This document shows, one piece after another, positions 1 to 6,042 of a DNA stretch of 14,634 bases (positions within the stretch are counted from its first letter, which is position 1; every line of letters begins with the position of its first letter). This DNA is from SIG607 sp045614505 (lineage in GTDB: Bacteria > Bacillota > Clostridia > Oscillospirales > Acutalibacteraceae), in the NCBI GenBank assembly GCA_045614505.1, contig JAZLDA010000099.1, forward strand, positions 1 to 14,634, read 5' to 3'. The position numbers were made by a program, and so were the translations under genes. The notes beneath the pieces were generated by a model. That model saw nothing but the letters and a program-made list of their open reading frames with translations, was not told the origin of the DNA and made no database searches.

Positions 1-63
1 CGCAGAAAGCTCTACAACGGAATGATAAAATGTCAGTTGTTTATGTATTTTAAACAGAGGTAG
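1..63 (+). CDS. Possible C-terminal end of an upstream gene (partial)
   Basis: Frame 1 is open from the window edge for 20 codons and ends with TAG at 61-63; the last residues read LFMYFKQR. The stop lies 4 bases before the next start (68), and the next gene's ribosome binding site (AGAGG, 56-60) would fall in the last codons, as is common in Clostridia operons. Frame 3 is also open from the edge, to a TAA at 51-53, so the choice of frame is uncertain. The fragment is too short to assign a family. Confidence 0.35.
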   Translation, partial: RRKLYNGMIKCQLFMYFKQR

Positions 64-67
64 AATT

Positions 68-991
68 ATGAGATATGCTTTTATAATTAACCCTGCTGCA
101 GGAAAGGGCAAGGCCGTTAAAGAGCTGGGAATGGAAATAGCTCGGTATTGTTCTCTTCACAAAATGGAATACTCCGTTCAGATAACCACTGCTCCGGGGG
201 ATGCAAAGCGCTTTGCCAATGAGCACGCAAAGAAAGGTGATGAAGTTACCGTTTTCCTTGCAGGCGGCGAGGGTACTGTTTTTGAGGCTCTCAATGGTGT
301 TATGGGCTATGACAATGTTACCCTTGCGGTTATTCCCATAGGCTCTGCAAACGATTTTCTGAAATTCTTTCCAAAAGAGAAAAAGTCATCCTTCCGCGAT
401 ATAGATGACCAAGTATCGGGAAGACCCGTGAAAATGGATGTAATCAAGGCGGGGGAATACTATTGCCTTAACGGTTGCTCTGCAGGTATGGATGCTATTG
501 TAGCGAAATATATGGCAAACTTCAGGCGTATGCCTCTGGTTAGCGGCACTATGGCTTATAACTTGGCTATAGTAAAGTGCTTTCTGGGTAAAATCGGTTG
601 CCGCCTGACACTTAAAGCAGACGGTAAGGATTTGGGCAATAAGGAATGTCTTTTTGCCGTTGTCGCCAACGGCCCTGCCTATGGAGGCGGGTACCTTGCG
701 GCTCCCGAGGCTGTGCCCTTTGACGGAGAGCTTAACTTTACCGTTGTCGAAAAAATCAATAAACTTAAAATATTAAGGTTTATAGGAAAGTATAAGAAAG
801 GTCAGGTAGACGGTCTGCCCTTTGTACATAGAGAGAAATGCAACAGCTTCTCGGTGCGTTCAGGTACTCCTGTTCCGGTGAATCTTGACGGCGAAATATT
901 CGAAACAAAGGAAATGGATTTCCACATTGTAAAAGGTGCCGTTAAATTTCTTATACCGAACTCTGTGGCAAAGAATCTGTTAATAAATTGA
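68..991 (+). CDS. Diacylglycerol/lipid kinase family protein (YegS/DgkB-like)
   Basis: 307 residues, the usual length for bacterial soluble lipid kinases of the DAGK catalytic family, which phosphorylate diacylglycerol or related lipids with ATP at the membrane surface. Visible motifs are an N-terminal strand followed by NPAAGKGK (residues 8-15), the nucleotide-binding glycine motif as GGEGT (66-70), PIGSANDF (90-97), and the late NLDGE (272-276) typical of the C-terminal beta-sandwich domain. The canonical first motif is GGDGTxNE; here the Asp is Glu and the Asn is Phe, so activity or substrate may differ. The start is the ATG with AGAGG 7 bases upstream. No hairpin terminator separates it from the groES promoter. 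No membrane segment is seen. The family is fairly secure; the substrate is unknown. Confidence 0.85.
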   Translation: MRYAFIINPAAGKGKAVKELGMEIARYCSLHKMEYSVQITTAPGDAKRFANEHAKKGDEVTVFLAGGEGTVFEALNGVMGYDNVTLAVIPIGSANDFLKFFPKEKKSSFRDIDDQVSGRPVKMDVIKAGEYYCLNGCSAGMDAIVAKYMANFRRMPLVSGTMAYNLAIVKCFLGKIGCRLTLKADGKDLGNKECLFAVVANGPAYGGGYLAAPEAVPFDGELNFTVVEKINKLKILRFIGKYKKGQVDGLPFVHREKCNSFSVRSGTPVPVNLDGEIFETKEMDFHIVKGAVKFLIPNSVAKNLLIN

Positions 992-1010
992 AAATAATGT
1001 AAATTTACTC

Positions 1011-1038
1011 TTGATTTTTGGAAAAATAAGGTTACAAT
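1011..1038 (+). promoter_or_regulatory. groESL promoter (SigA type)
   Basis: TTGATT at 1011-1016 and TACAAT at 1033-1038 are separated by 16 bp. Transcription would start near 1045, inside the CIRCE operator, which is the classic arrangement for HrcA-repressed chaperone operons. Confidence 0.8.
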
Positions 1039-1043
1039 ATATT

Positions 1044-1070
1044 TTAGCACTCTAAGTACGAGAGTGCCAA
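1044..1070 (+). promoter_or_regulatory. CIRCE operator (HrcA binding site)
   Basis: An inverted repeat TTAGCACTC-N9-GAGTGCCAA matches the CIRCE consensus TTAGCACTC-N9-GAGTGCTAA at 17 of 18 arm positions. It lies just downstream of the -10 box and 35 bases before groES. HrcA is known to bind CIRCE as a dimer and to release it on heat stress, when GroEL is occupied by unfolded protein. The single change in the right arm (T to C at 1068) could weaken repression slightly. Confidence 0.95.
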
Positions 1071-1105
1071 TTTTAAGAAGTAATTATTTATTGGAGGTAT
1101 ATATT

Positions 1106-1393
1106 ATGACTATTAAACCCTTAGCCGATAAAGTAGTTACTCGCCTTACCGAGGCAGAGGAAACTACCAAGAGCGGTATCATTCTTACCGCCGCCGCAAA
1201 GGAAAAGCCTCAGGTTGCAGAGGTTATTGCTGTAGGCCCCGGTGCATACGATAAGAATGGAAATCTTATTCCAATGACCGTAAAGGTTGGAGATAAGGTG
1301 CTTGTTGCCAAGTACTCAGGTACTGAGGTTAAGCTTGAAGGCGAAGAGTACAGTATTGTAGCTCTTTCTGACATATTAGCTATTGTAGAATAA
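1106..1393 (+). CDS. groES: Co-chaperonin GroES (Hsp10)
   Basis: 95 residues, the normal GroES length. The protein forms the heptameric lid of the GroEL folding chamber in the cytoplasm. It begins MTIKPLADKVV, has the flexible mobile loop around residues 16-32 (EETTKSGIIL, with the hydrophobic tripeptide that docks on GroEL), and ends in the conserved beta-strand region (EYSIVALSDILAIVE). The start at 1106 is chosen because GGAGG lies at 1093-1097. An in-frame GTG further upstream at 1064 sits inside the CIRCE operator and has no ribosome binding site. groEL follows 18 bases downstream in the same transcript. Confidence 0.97.
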   Translation: MTIKPLADKVVTRLTEAEETTKSGIILTAAAKEKPQVAEVIAVGPGAYDKNGNLIPMTVKVGDKVLVAKYSGTEVKLEGEEYSIVALSDILAIVE

Positions 1394-1411
1394 TTTAAGG
1401 AGTTTTGTATT

Positions 1412-3049
1412 ATGGCTAAACAAATCATTTTCGGCGAAGACGCCAGAAAAGCACTGCAGGCAGGCGTTGACCAGCTTGCAAACGCTGTTAAGGTTACACT
1501 TGGTCCCAAGGGAAGAAACGTAGTTCTTGATAAAAAATACGGCTCTCCTCTTATCACCAATGACGGTGTTACCATTGCAAAGGATATCGAGCTTGATGAC
1601 CCCTTCGAGAATATGGGCGCTCAGCTTGTAAAGGAAGTTTCTGTTAAGACCAATGACGCCGCAGGTGACGGTACCACCACCGCAACCGTTCTTGCACAGG
1701 CTCTCATTTGCGAGGGTATGAAGAATGTTGCCGCAGGTGCTAACCCCATGGTAGTTAAAAAGGGTATTGCAAAGGCAGTAGATACTGCAGTTGAAACCGT
1801 TGTTGCTAACTCCAAAAAGGTTACCTGCAGTGAGGATATTGCCCGTGTTGCAACTGTTTCCGCAGGAGATGAGACCATAGGCGGTCTTATTGCCGAGGCT
1901 ATGGAAAAGGTTTCTGCCGATGGTGTTATCACTGTTGAGGAGTCAAAGACTGCCGATACTTATATCGATGTAGTTGAGGGTATGCAGTTTGACAGAGGCT
2001 ATATTACTCCCTATATGGCTACCGATACAGATAAGATGGAAGCTGTTATTGACGACGCTCTCATTCTTATTACCGATAAGAAGATTTCCTCCATTCAGGA
2101 AATTCTTCCCCTTTTAGAGCAGATAGTTCAGACCGGCAAAAAGCTCGTTATTATTGCTGAGGATATTGAGGGCGACGCTCTTTCAAATCTTATTATCAAT
2201 AAGCTTCGCGGCGTATTCACCTGCGTAGGTGTTAAGGCTCCCGGCTTTGGCGACAGAAGAAAAGAAATGCTTCGCGATATTGCAATACTCACCGGCGGTG
2301 AGGTTATCTCCGAGGAACTGGGTCTTGACCTAAAAGAGACCACCATTAATATGCTGGGCCGTGCCGCTCAGGTTAAGGTAGGTAAGGAAACCACAGTTAT
2401 CGTTGACGGTGCAGGAGATAAGGCTCTTATTAATGACAGAATAGGTCAGATTAAGAGTCAGCTTGAGGTCACAACCTCCGATTTTGACAGAGAAAAGCTC
2501 CAGGAACGTCTTGCAAAACTCGCAGGCGGTGTTGCAGTTGTTAAGGTAGGCGCTGCAACCGAGATTGAAATGAAGGAAAAGAAGCTTCGCATAGAGGATG
2601 CTCTCTCCGCTACCAAGGCGGCAGTAGCCGAGGGTATCGTTGCAGGCGGCGGTGTTGCTCTTGTTAATGCAATCAACTCCGTAAAAGCTCTTCTTGATAC
2701 CACCGAGGGCGATGAAAAGACAGGTGTTCTTATCGTTCTCAAATCTCTTGAAGCTCCAATTCGTCAGATTGCCGCAAATGCAGGACTTGAGGGCTCTGTA
2801 ATCGTTGATAAAATTGTCAGCGCAGGAAAGCCTAACTACGGCTTTGACGCTTACAAAGAGGTTTACACCGATATGATAGAGGCAGGAATTGTTGACCCCA
2901 CAAAGGTTACTCGTTCTGCACTTCAAAATGCAGCTTCTGTTGCCGCTATGGTTCTCACCACCGAGACCTTAGTTGCTGATAAAAAGGAAGATGCCGCAGC
3001 TGCTAATGCTGCCGCTGCCGCCGCAGCCGCTCAGGGCGGAATGTACTAA
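1412..3049 (+). CDS. groEL: Chaperonin GroEL (Hsp60)
   Basis: 545 residues, full length. It forms the double-ring ATP-driven folding chamber that GroES caps. Conserved features include VTLGPKGRNVVLD (28-40), TNDGVTIAKDI with Asp51, the ATP motif GDGTTT with Asp86 (85-90), and the later DALSATKAAVAEGIVAGGG segment carrying the catalytic Asp of the intermediate domain. The ribosome binding site is AAGGAG at 1397-1402. The C-terminal tail is alanine-rich (about 14 Ala among the last 20 or so residues) and ends QGGMY rather than having several GGM repeats. A strong terminator follows at once, so groES-groEL is a two-gene operon controlled by CIRCE. Confidence 0.98.
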   Translation: MAKQIIFGEDARKALQAGVDQLANAVKVTLGPKGRNVVLDKKYGSPLITNDGVTIAKDIELDDPFENMGAQLVKEVSVKTNDAAGDGTTTATVLAQALICEGMKNVAAGANPMVVKKGIAKAVDTAVETVVANSKKVTCSEDIARVATVSAGDETIGGLIAEAMEKVSADGVITVEESKTADTYIDVVEGMQFDRGYITPYMATDTDKMEAVIDDALILITDKKISSIQEILPLLEQIVQTGKKLVIIAEDIEGDALSNLIINKLRGVFTCVGVKAPGFGDRRKEMLRDIAILTGGEVISEELGLDLKETTINMLGRAAQVKVGKETTVIVDGAGDKALINDRIGQIKSQLEVTTSDFDREKLQERLAKLAGGVAVVKVGAATEIEMKEKKLRIEDALSATKAAVAEGIVAGGGVALVNAINSVKALLDTTEGDEKTGVLIVLKSLEAPIRQIAANAGLEGSVIVDKIVSAGKPNYGFDAYKEVYTDMIEAGIVDPTKVTRSALQNAASVAAMVLTTETLVADKKEDAAAANAAAAAAAAQGGMY

Positions 3050-3054
3050 TACTT

Positions 3055-3084
3055 AAAAAGCCGTCGGAATTTCCGACGGCTTTT
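3055..3084 (+). terminator. Rho-independent terminator of groESL
   Basis: GCCGTCGG (3060-3067) pairs perfectly with CCGACGGC (3073-3080) around a 5-base loop. It is followed by TTTT and preceded by AAAA, so it could work in both directions. It lies 10 bases after the groEL stop. Confidence 0.93.
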
Positions 3085-3122
3085 CAATGAAAAAATAATT
3101 TAAAAAAACATTAAAATTATGG

Positions 3123-3151
3123 TTGACAAATAAAACCTCTTGTGGTAATAT
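3123..3151 (+). promoter_or_regulatory. Promoter of tRNA-Leu gene
   Basis: A perfect -35 box TTGACA (3123-3128) and a TAATAT -10 box (3146-3151) are separated by 17 bp. Transcription would start near 3158, about 9 bases before the mature tRNA. This is one of the strongest-looking promoters in the window, as expected for a stable RNA gene. Confidence 0.85.
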
Positions 3152-3166
3152 AATAAAGTCGCAAAT

Positions 3167-3251
3167 GCGGATGTGCTGGAATAGGCAGACAGGCACGTTT
3201 GAGGGGCGTGTGTCGAACGACGTATGGGTTCAAGTCCCATTATCCGCACCA
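3167..3251 (+). tRNA. tRNA-Leu (anticodon GAG)
   Basis: 85 bases including an encoded CCA (3249-3251). The acceptor arms are GCGGATG (3167-3173) and TATCCGC (3241-3247). The anticodon stem CACGT/GCGTG (3194-3198, 3206-3210) encloses the loop TTGAGGG with anticodon GAG at 3201-3203, reading leucine codons CUC and CUU. A long variable arm (about 3211-3223, GTCG/CGAC) marks it as a class II tRNA. The T-arm is ATGGG-TTCAAGT-CCCAT (3224-3240). It is a single-gene unit with its own promoter and terminator. Confidence 0.97.
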
Positions 3252-3285
3252 AAAAAGAACGAAGTGAAAACTTCGTTCTTTTTTT
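3252..3285 (+). terminator. Terminator of the tRNA-Leu unit
   Basis: AAGAACGAAG (3255-3264) pairs with CTTCGTTCTT (3271-3280) around the loop TGAAAA, followed by a further run of T to 3285. It begins directly after the CCA end of the tRNA. Confidence 0.92.
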
Positions 3286-3336
3286 ATACATTGCGAAAGA
3301 AATGGAAAATCACCAGCTGCATACAAAACAATAATA

Positions 3337-3365
3337 TAGACAAAATTAGTTATATATGGTATAAT
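3337..3365 (+). promoter_or_regulatory. Promoter of the SPFH protein gene
   Basis: TAGACA (3337-3342) and a perfect TATAAT (3360-3365) lie 17 bp apart, with TG at 3357-3358 giving an extended -10. Transcription would start near 3372, 24 bases before the ATG. Confidence 0.82.
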
Positions 3366-3395
3366 AATTTCAGAAAATATAAAGGAGGCGTTTTT

Positions 3396-4340
3396 ATGCC
3401 GGCATTGATTATTATTTTTGTTTTAGCTGTGCTTGTTCTCGCTTTTTGTTTGAAAATCGTTCCTCAGGCACATGAGTTCGTTATTGAATTTTTAGGTAAG
3501 TACAGAACTACCTGGTCTGCCGGAATTCATTTTAAGATTCCGATTCTTGAAAGGGTTGCGAAAAAGGTTACACTCAAAGAACAGGTACTTGACTCTCCGC
3601 CTCAGCCGGTTATCACCAAGGATAACGTTACAATGCAAATAGATACCGTTATCTATTATGCGATATACGATGCCAAGCTTTATGCGTACGGTGCAGTAAA
3701 TCCCATTTCTGCACTTTCAAACCTTGCGGCTACTACACTTCGTAACCTTGTTGGTGAATTAGAGCTTGACGGCACACTTACTTCCCGTGATACCATTAAT
3801 GCCAAAATGACCGAAATTCTTGATGAGGCAACAGATAAGTGGGGAATTAAGGTACACAGAGTTGAGCTTAAAAACATTATCCCACCTGCTGAAATACAGA
3901 ATGCAATGGAAAAGCAGATGAAGGCTGAGCGTGACAGACGCGAAACCCTGCTTCAGGCAGAGGGCCATAAAGCCGCCGCCATTACCAGAGCAGAAGGCGA
4001 AAAGCAGGCTATGATTCTTGCCGCAGAGGGTGAAAGAGATGCCCGTATCGCCAGAGCCGAGGGTGAAGCCAAGGCAATTTTCCTTGCCAAAAAAGCAGAA
4101 GCCGACGGTCTTGCCGCTCTTAAAGAAGCAGGTGTTGACGGCGCTGTTCTTGAACTTAAGAAATATGAAGCGCTCGTTTCAATGAGCAATGGCAGAGCGT
4201 CGAAAATTATCGTTCCTACCGATGCAGTTAATATGACTAAGGCAAATGTTCTGTTCTCCGAAACAACAGGACTTGGGGACACAACACCCGAAGCGGTTGA
4301 CCCGCCTAAACCTAAAAAAGCAGACCCCTGCTGCGATTAA
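3396..4340 (+). CDS. SPFH/band-7 domain membrane protein (stomatin-like)
   Basis: 314 residues. An N-terminal hydrophobic segment (about 3-22) anchors the protein, followed by an SPFH/prohibitin domain (about 23-170; PQAHEFVIEFLGKYRTTW, then GIHFKIPILERV) and a charged, Ala/Glu-rich coiled coil (about 170-245) with repeated RAEGE/AAEGER units. The C-terminal tail is proline- and lysine-rich and ends PCCD. Such proteins form large oligomeric scaffolds in membrane microdomains and often modulate proteases or membrane fluidity; the target here is unknown. The start is the ATG preceded by AAAGGAGG (3381-3388). The frame stays open upstream through the tRNA, but that extension is not coding. It is monocistronic, with its own promoter and terminator, and no NfeD-type partner gene lies next to it. 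Confidence 0.9.
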   Translation: MPALIIIFVLAVLVLAFCLKIVPQAHEFVIEFLGKYRTTWSAGIHFKIPILERVAKKVTLKEQVLDSPPQPVITKDNVTMQIDTVIYYAIYDAKLYAYGAVNPISALSNLAATTLRNLVGELELDGTLTSRDTINAKMTEILDEATDKWGIKVHRVELKNIIPPAEIQNAMEKQMKAERDRRETLLQAEGHKAAAITRAEGEKQAMILAAEGERDARIARAEGEAKAIFLAKKAEADGLAALKEAGVDGAVLELKKYEALVSMSNGRASKIIVPTDAVNMTKANVLFSETTGLGDTTPEAVDPPKPKKADPCCD

Positions 4341-4346
4341 TATTTT

Positions 4347-4381
4347 AAAAAGCAAGTTGTTTAAAACGACTTGCTTTTTTT
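4347..4381 (+). terminator. Terminator after the SPFH gene
   Basis: GCAAGTTGT (4352-4360) pairs with ACGACTTGC (4366-4374) with one G-U wobble and a 5-base loop. It is flanked by an A run upstream and a T run (4375-4381) downstream. Confidence 0.92.
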
Positions 4382-4412
4382 ATTTTTATACACTAAGTAT
4401 TATTATTACTAA

Positions 4413-4440
4413 TTTAGAATTTGCGTAAATTAATTCTAAA
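4413..4440. repeat. 9-bp inverted repeat upstream of spo0A
   Basis: TTTAGAATT (4413-4421) and AATTCTAAA (4432-4440) form a perfect inverted repeat with a 10-base spacer. The TTAGAA core recurs at 4487-4492 and again at 4498-4503, inside the spo0A -10 box. The region is very AT-rich, so chance is possible. No Spo0A box (TGNCGAA) was seen here. Confidence 0.4.
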
Positions 4441-4475
4441 AAATGGAAAATTTTTCAAAAATATTTAAAAATATG

Positions 4476-4504
4476 TTGAAATTTATTTAGAACTATGTTA
4501 GAAT
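4476..4504 (+). promoter_or_regulatory. Putative spo0A promoter
   Basis: TTGAAA (4476-4481) and TAGAAT (4499-4504) are 17 bp apart, with TG at 4496-4497 as an extended -10. The A/T tracts upstream (about 4438-4475) could act as an UP element. It looks like a vegetative SigA promoter; no SigH-type promoter was identified. Confidence 0.75.
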
Positions 4505-4536
4505 ATGCTCACAAACTTAGAAAAGGAGTTAAAAAT

Positions 4537-5310
4537 ATGTCAAATAGTTGTAAAATTTTGGTAGCTGACGATAATACCGAATTCGGGAAAAGTTGTGTCG
4601 CAGCGCTCAGAGACAGAAGTATGGATGTATATACCTGCGAAAAAGACGGAAAGAAGCTTATTGAGGCTATATTAGATATTAAGCCGAATGTCGTTCTTGC
4701 TGACGTGTTTATGCCAAGTGCCGATATAATCAGCGTTATGCAGACGGTATTTTCAGACTTTGATTTCAAACCTGTATTTTTCGCAATGGCAGGTTTTGAC
4801 AACCCCAGGCTTGAAAGGGAAGCAATTAATGCAGGGGCTACATACTATTTTGTAAAACCCTTTGATATCAGATTGCTTGCCGAGAGAATCATTCAGCTTT
4901 CGGGTTATAAAAGAAATGACTTGTTTGTTAAGAACAAAGGCAAATCGGTAAGCAATAATGAGCTTGAGCTTATGGTAACCGATATAATTCACAAAATTGG
5001 CATACCCGCACATATCAAGGGTTATAATTATCTGAGAGAAGCGATTATGCTGTCGGTTAATGACAGTGAAATGATTAACTCGGTAACAAAGCTTCTTTAT
5101 CCTACCATCGCCAAAAATTTCGGCACAACACCTTCGAGAGTCGAAAGAGCCATAAGACACGCAATAGAAGTGGCTTGGGACAGGGGAGACACAAACGTGC
5201 TGGATTCCTATTTTGGATATACCGTTCAGAATCAGCGGGGTAAGCCCACCAATTCCGAATTTATAGCAATGATGGCGGACAATCTTCGTCTTAGCATTAA
5301 GGTTATATAA
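4537..5310 (+). CDS. spo0A: Sporulation master response regulator Spo0A
   Basis: 257 residues. The N-terminal receiver domain (1-about 120) has the acidic pair Asp11-Asp12, the phosphoacceptor Asp56 (LADVFMP) and the conserved Lys107 (FVKPFD). The C-terminal domain is the diagnostic Spo0A DNA-binding region, with GIPAHIKGYNYLREAI, LYPTIAKNFGTTPSRVERA and IRHAIEVAWDRG nearly matching the family signature. Spo0A is the phosphorylated regulator that commits cells to sporulation by binding TGNCGAA boxes. The receiver is less typical: the conserved Thr/Ser at the end of beta-4 is Met84, and the DG after the phosphorylation motif is AD. The start at 4537 follows AGGAG (4524-4528); an in-frame ATG at 4495 lies within the promoter and is rejected. 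It converges on pflA. The family is certain; the phosphorylation behaviour is open. Confidence 0.96.
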   Translation: MSNSCKILVADDNTEFGKSCVAALRDRSMDVYTCEKDGKKLIEAILDIKPNVVLADVFMPSADIISVMQTVFSDFDFKPVFFAMAGFDNPRLEREAINAGATYYFVKPFDIRLLAERIIQLSGYKRNDLFVKNKGKSVSNNELELMVTDIIHKIGIPAHIKGYNYLREAIMLSVNDSEMINSVTKLLYPTIAKNFGTTPSRVERAIRHAIEVAWDRGDTNVLDSYFGYTVQNQRGKPTNSEFIAMMADNLRLSIKVI

Positions 5311-5314
5311 CATT

Positions 5315-5348
5315 AAAAATCGCCTCAGAAAATTGAGGCGATTTTTTT
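5315..5348. terminator. Bidirectional terminator between spo0A and pflA
   Basis: ATCGCCTCA (5319-5327) pairs perfectly with TGAGGCGAT (5334-5342) around a 6-base loop, with an A run on the left (5315-5319) and a T run on the right (5342-5348). It can therefore end transcripts from both sides. The pflA stop codon and its last codons lie inside the stem. Confidence 0.92.
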
Positions 5349-6041
5349 GCATCTTTCAATATCTTCTTTTGTTGCTTCTCTTATATCTTTAAAGGGAAAT
5401 TCTATACTTAAATTACTGTATTTTTCAATACAGAGCTTGCGGAAGGGGAGAAGCTCTGTTTTCTCTATGCAAGAATAGTTATCCTTTAAAGAAGCAAGCT
5501 TTTTAAGGGATTGCTCGTTATCGTTAATATCCGGAATAATAACCTGTCTTATCCAGGTAGATTTTCCGATTTCATTTAAGAATTTTAAGAATTCATCAGC
5601 CTTTTTTATATCCATACCGGTGTATTTAAGATAATCCTCAGAGTTAGTATATTTGTAGTCAAGTAAGACTAAATCACAAAGGGAAATAACCTGCTTTACC
5701 TTTTCGTTTAATACACAGCCGGAAGTGTCAATGGCAATATGGATTCCTTCTTCTTTAAGTCGAGGCAGAAAGAAGAGTAGAAAATCACTCTGCATTAAAG
5801 GCTCGCCACCTGAGAAGGTGACTCCGCCGTTTTTTCCGAAATAGCTTTTGCAACGGATTATTTTGTTAAAAAGCTCGTCAGCGGTGATTTCTTCTCCGCC
5901 CTTCGTTTCCCAGGTTTCGGGATTGTGACAGCAGTGACAGCGAAGCGGGCAGCCCTGCATAAACACTACCGCCCTTACTCCGGGGCCGTCAACGGTACCC
6001 AGACTCTGAAAGGAACTTATACGACAAACAGATTTATTCAT
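5325..6041 (-). CDS. pflA: Pyruvate formate-lyase activating enzyme
   Basis: 238 residues. This radical-SAM enzyme uses a 4Fe-4S cluster and S-adenosylmethionine to place the glycyl radical on PflB. The cluster motif CxxxCxxC is present (Cys31, Cys35, Cys38, within GCPLRCHCCHNPETW), with an extra Cys37. The N-terminal SLGTVDGPGVRAVVFMQG and the GGEP SAM-binding motif (78-81) are typical of PflA. The start is the ATG at 6041, one base after the pflB stop. The frame stays open further upstream, but that would run back into pflB. There is no clear ribosome binding site before this ATG, so translation is probably coupled to pflB. Both genes share the riboswitch-controlled transcript. Confidence 0.96.
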   Translation of the reverse strand: MNKSVCRISSFQSLGTVDGPGVRAVVFMQGCPLRCHCCHNPETWETKGGEEITADELFNKIIRCKSYFGKNGGVTFSGGEPLMQSDFLLFFLPRLKEEGIHIAIDTSGCVLNEKVKQVISLCDLVLLDYKYTNSEDYLKYTGMDIKKADEFLKFLNEIGKSTWIRQVIIPDINDNEQSLKKLASLKDNYSCIEKTELLPFRKLCIEKYSNLSIEFPFKDIREATKEDIERCKKIASIF

Positions 6042-6042
6042 A

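Noticed and set aside
2330..2926. 198-residue open frame antisense to groEL
   Set aside because: It lies wholly opposite a highly conserved gene, has no ribosome binding site or recognisable domain, and arises from the codon bias of groEL.
3167..3251. tRNA-Leu as an integration site for a mobile element
   Set aside because: No integrase gene or partial tRNA repeat (att site) was seen downstream.
3123..3395. N-terminal extension of the SPFH protein through the tRNA gene
   Set aside because: It would translate the tRNA promoter, tRNA and terminator; the ATG at 3396 with AAAGGAGG is the clear start.
4383..4536. Spo0A autoregulatory box upstream of spo0A
   Set aside because: No TGNCGAA match could be found on either strand.
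4753..5352. 199-residue open frame antisense to spo0A
   Set aside because: Shadow of spo0A; it runs through the bidirectional terminator and shows no family features.
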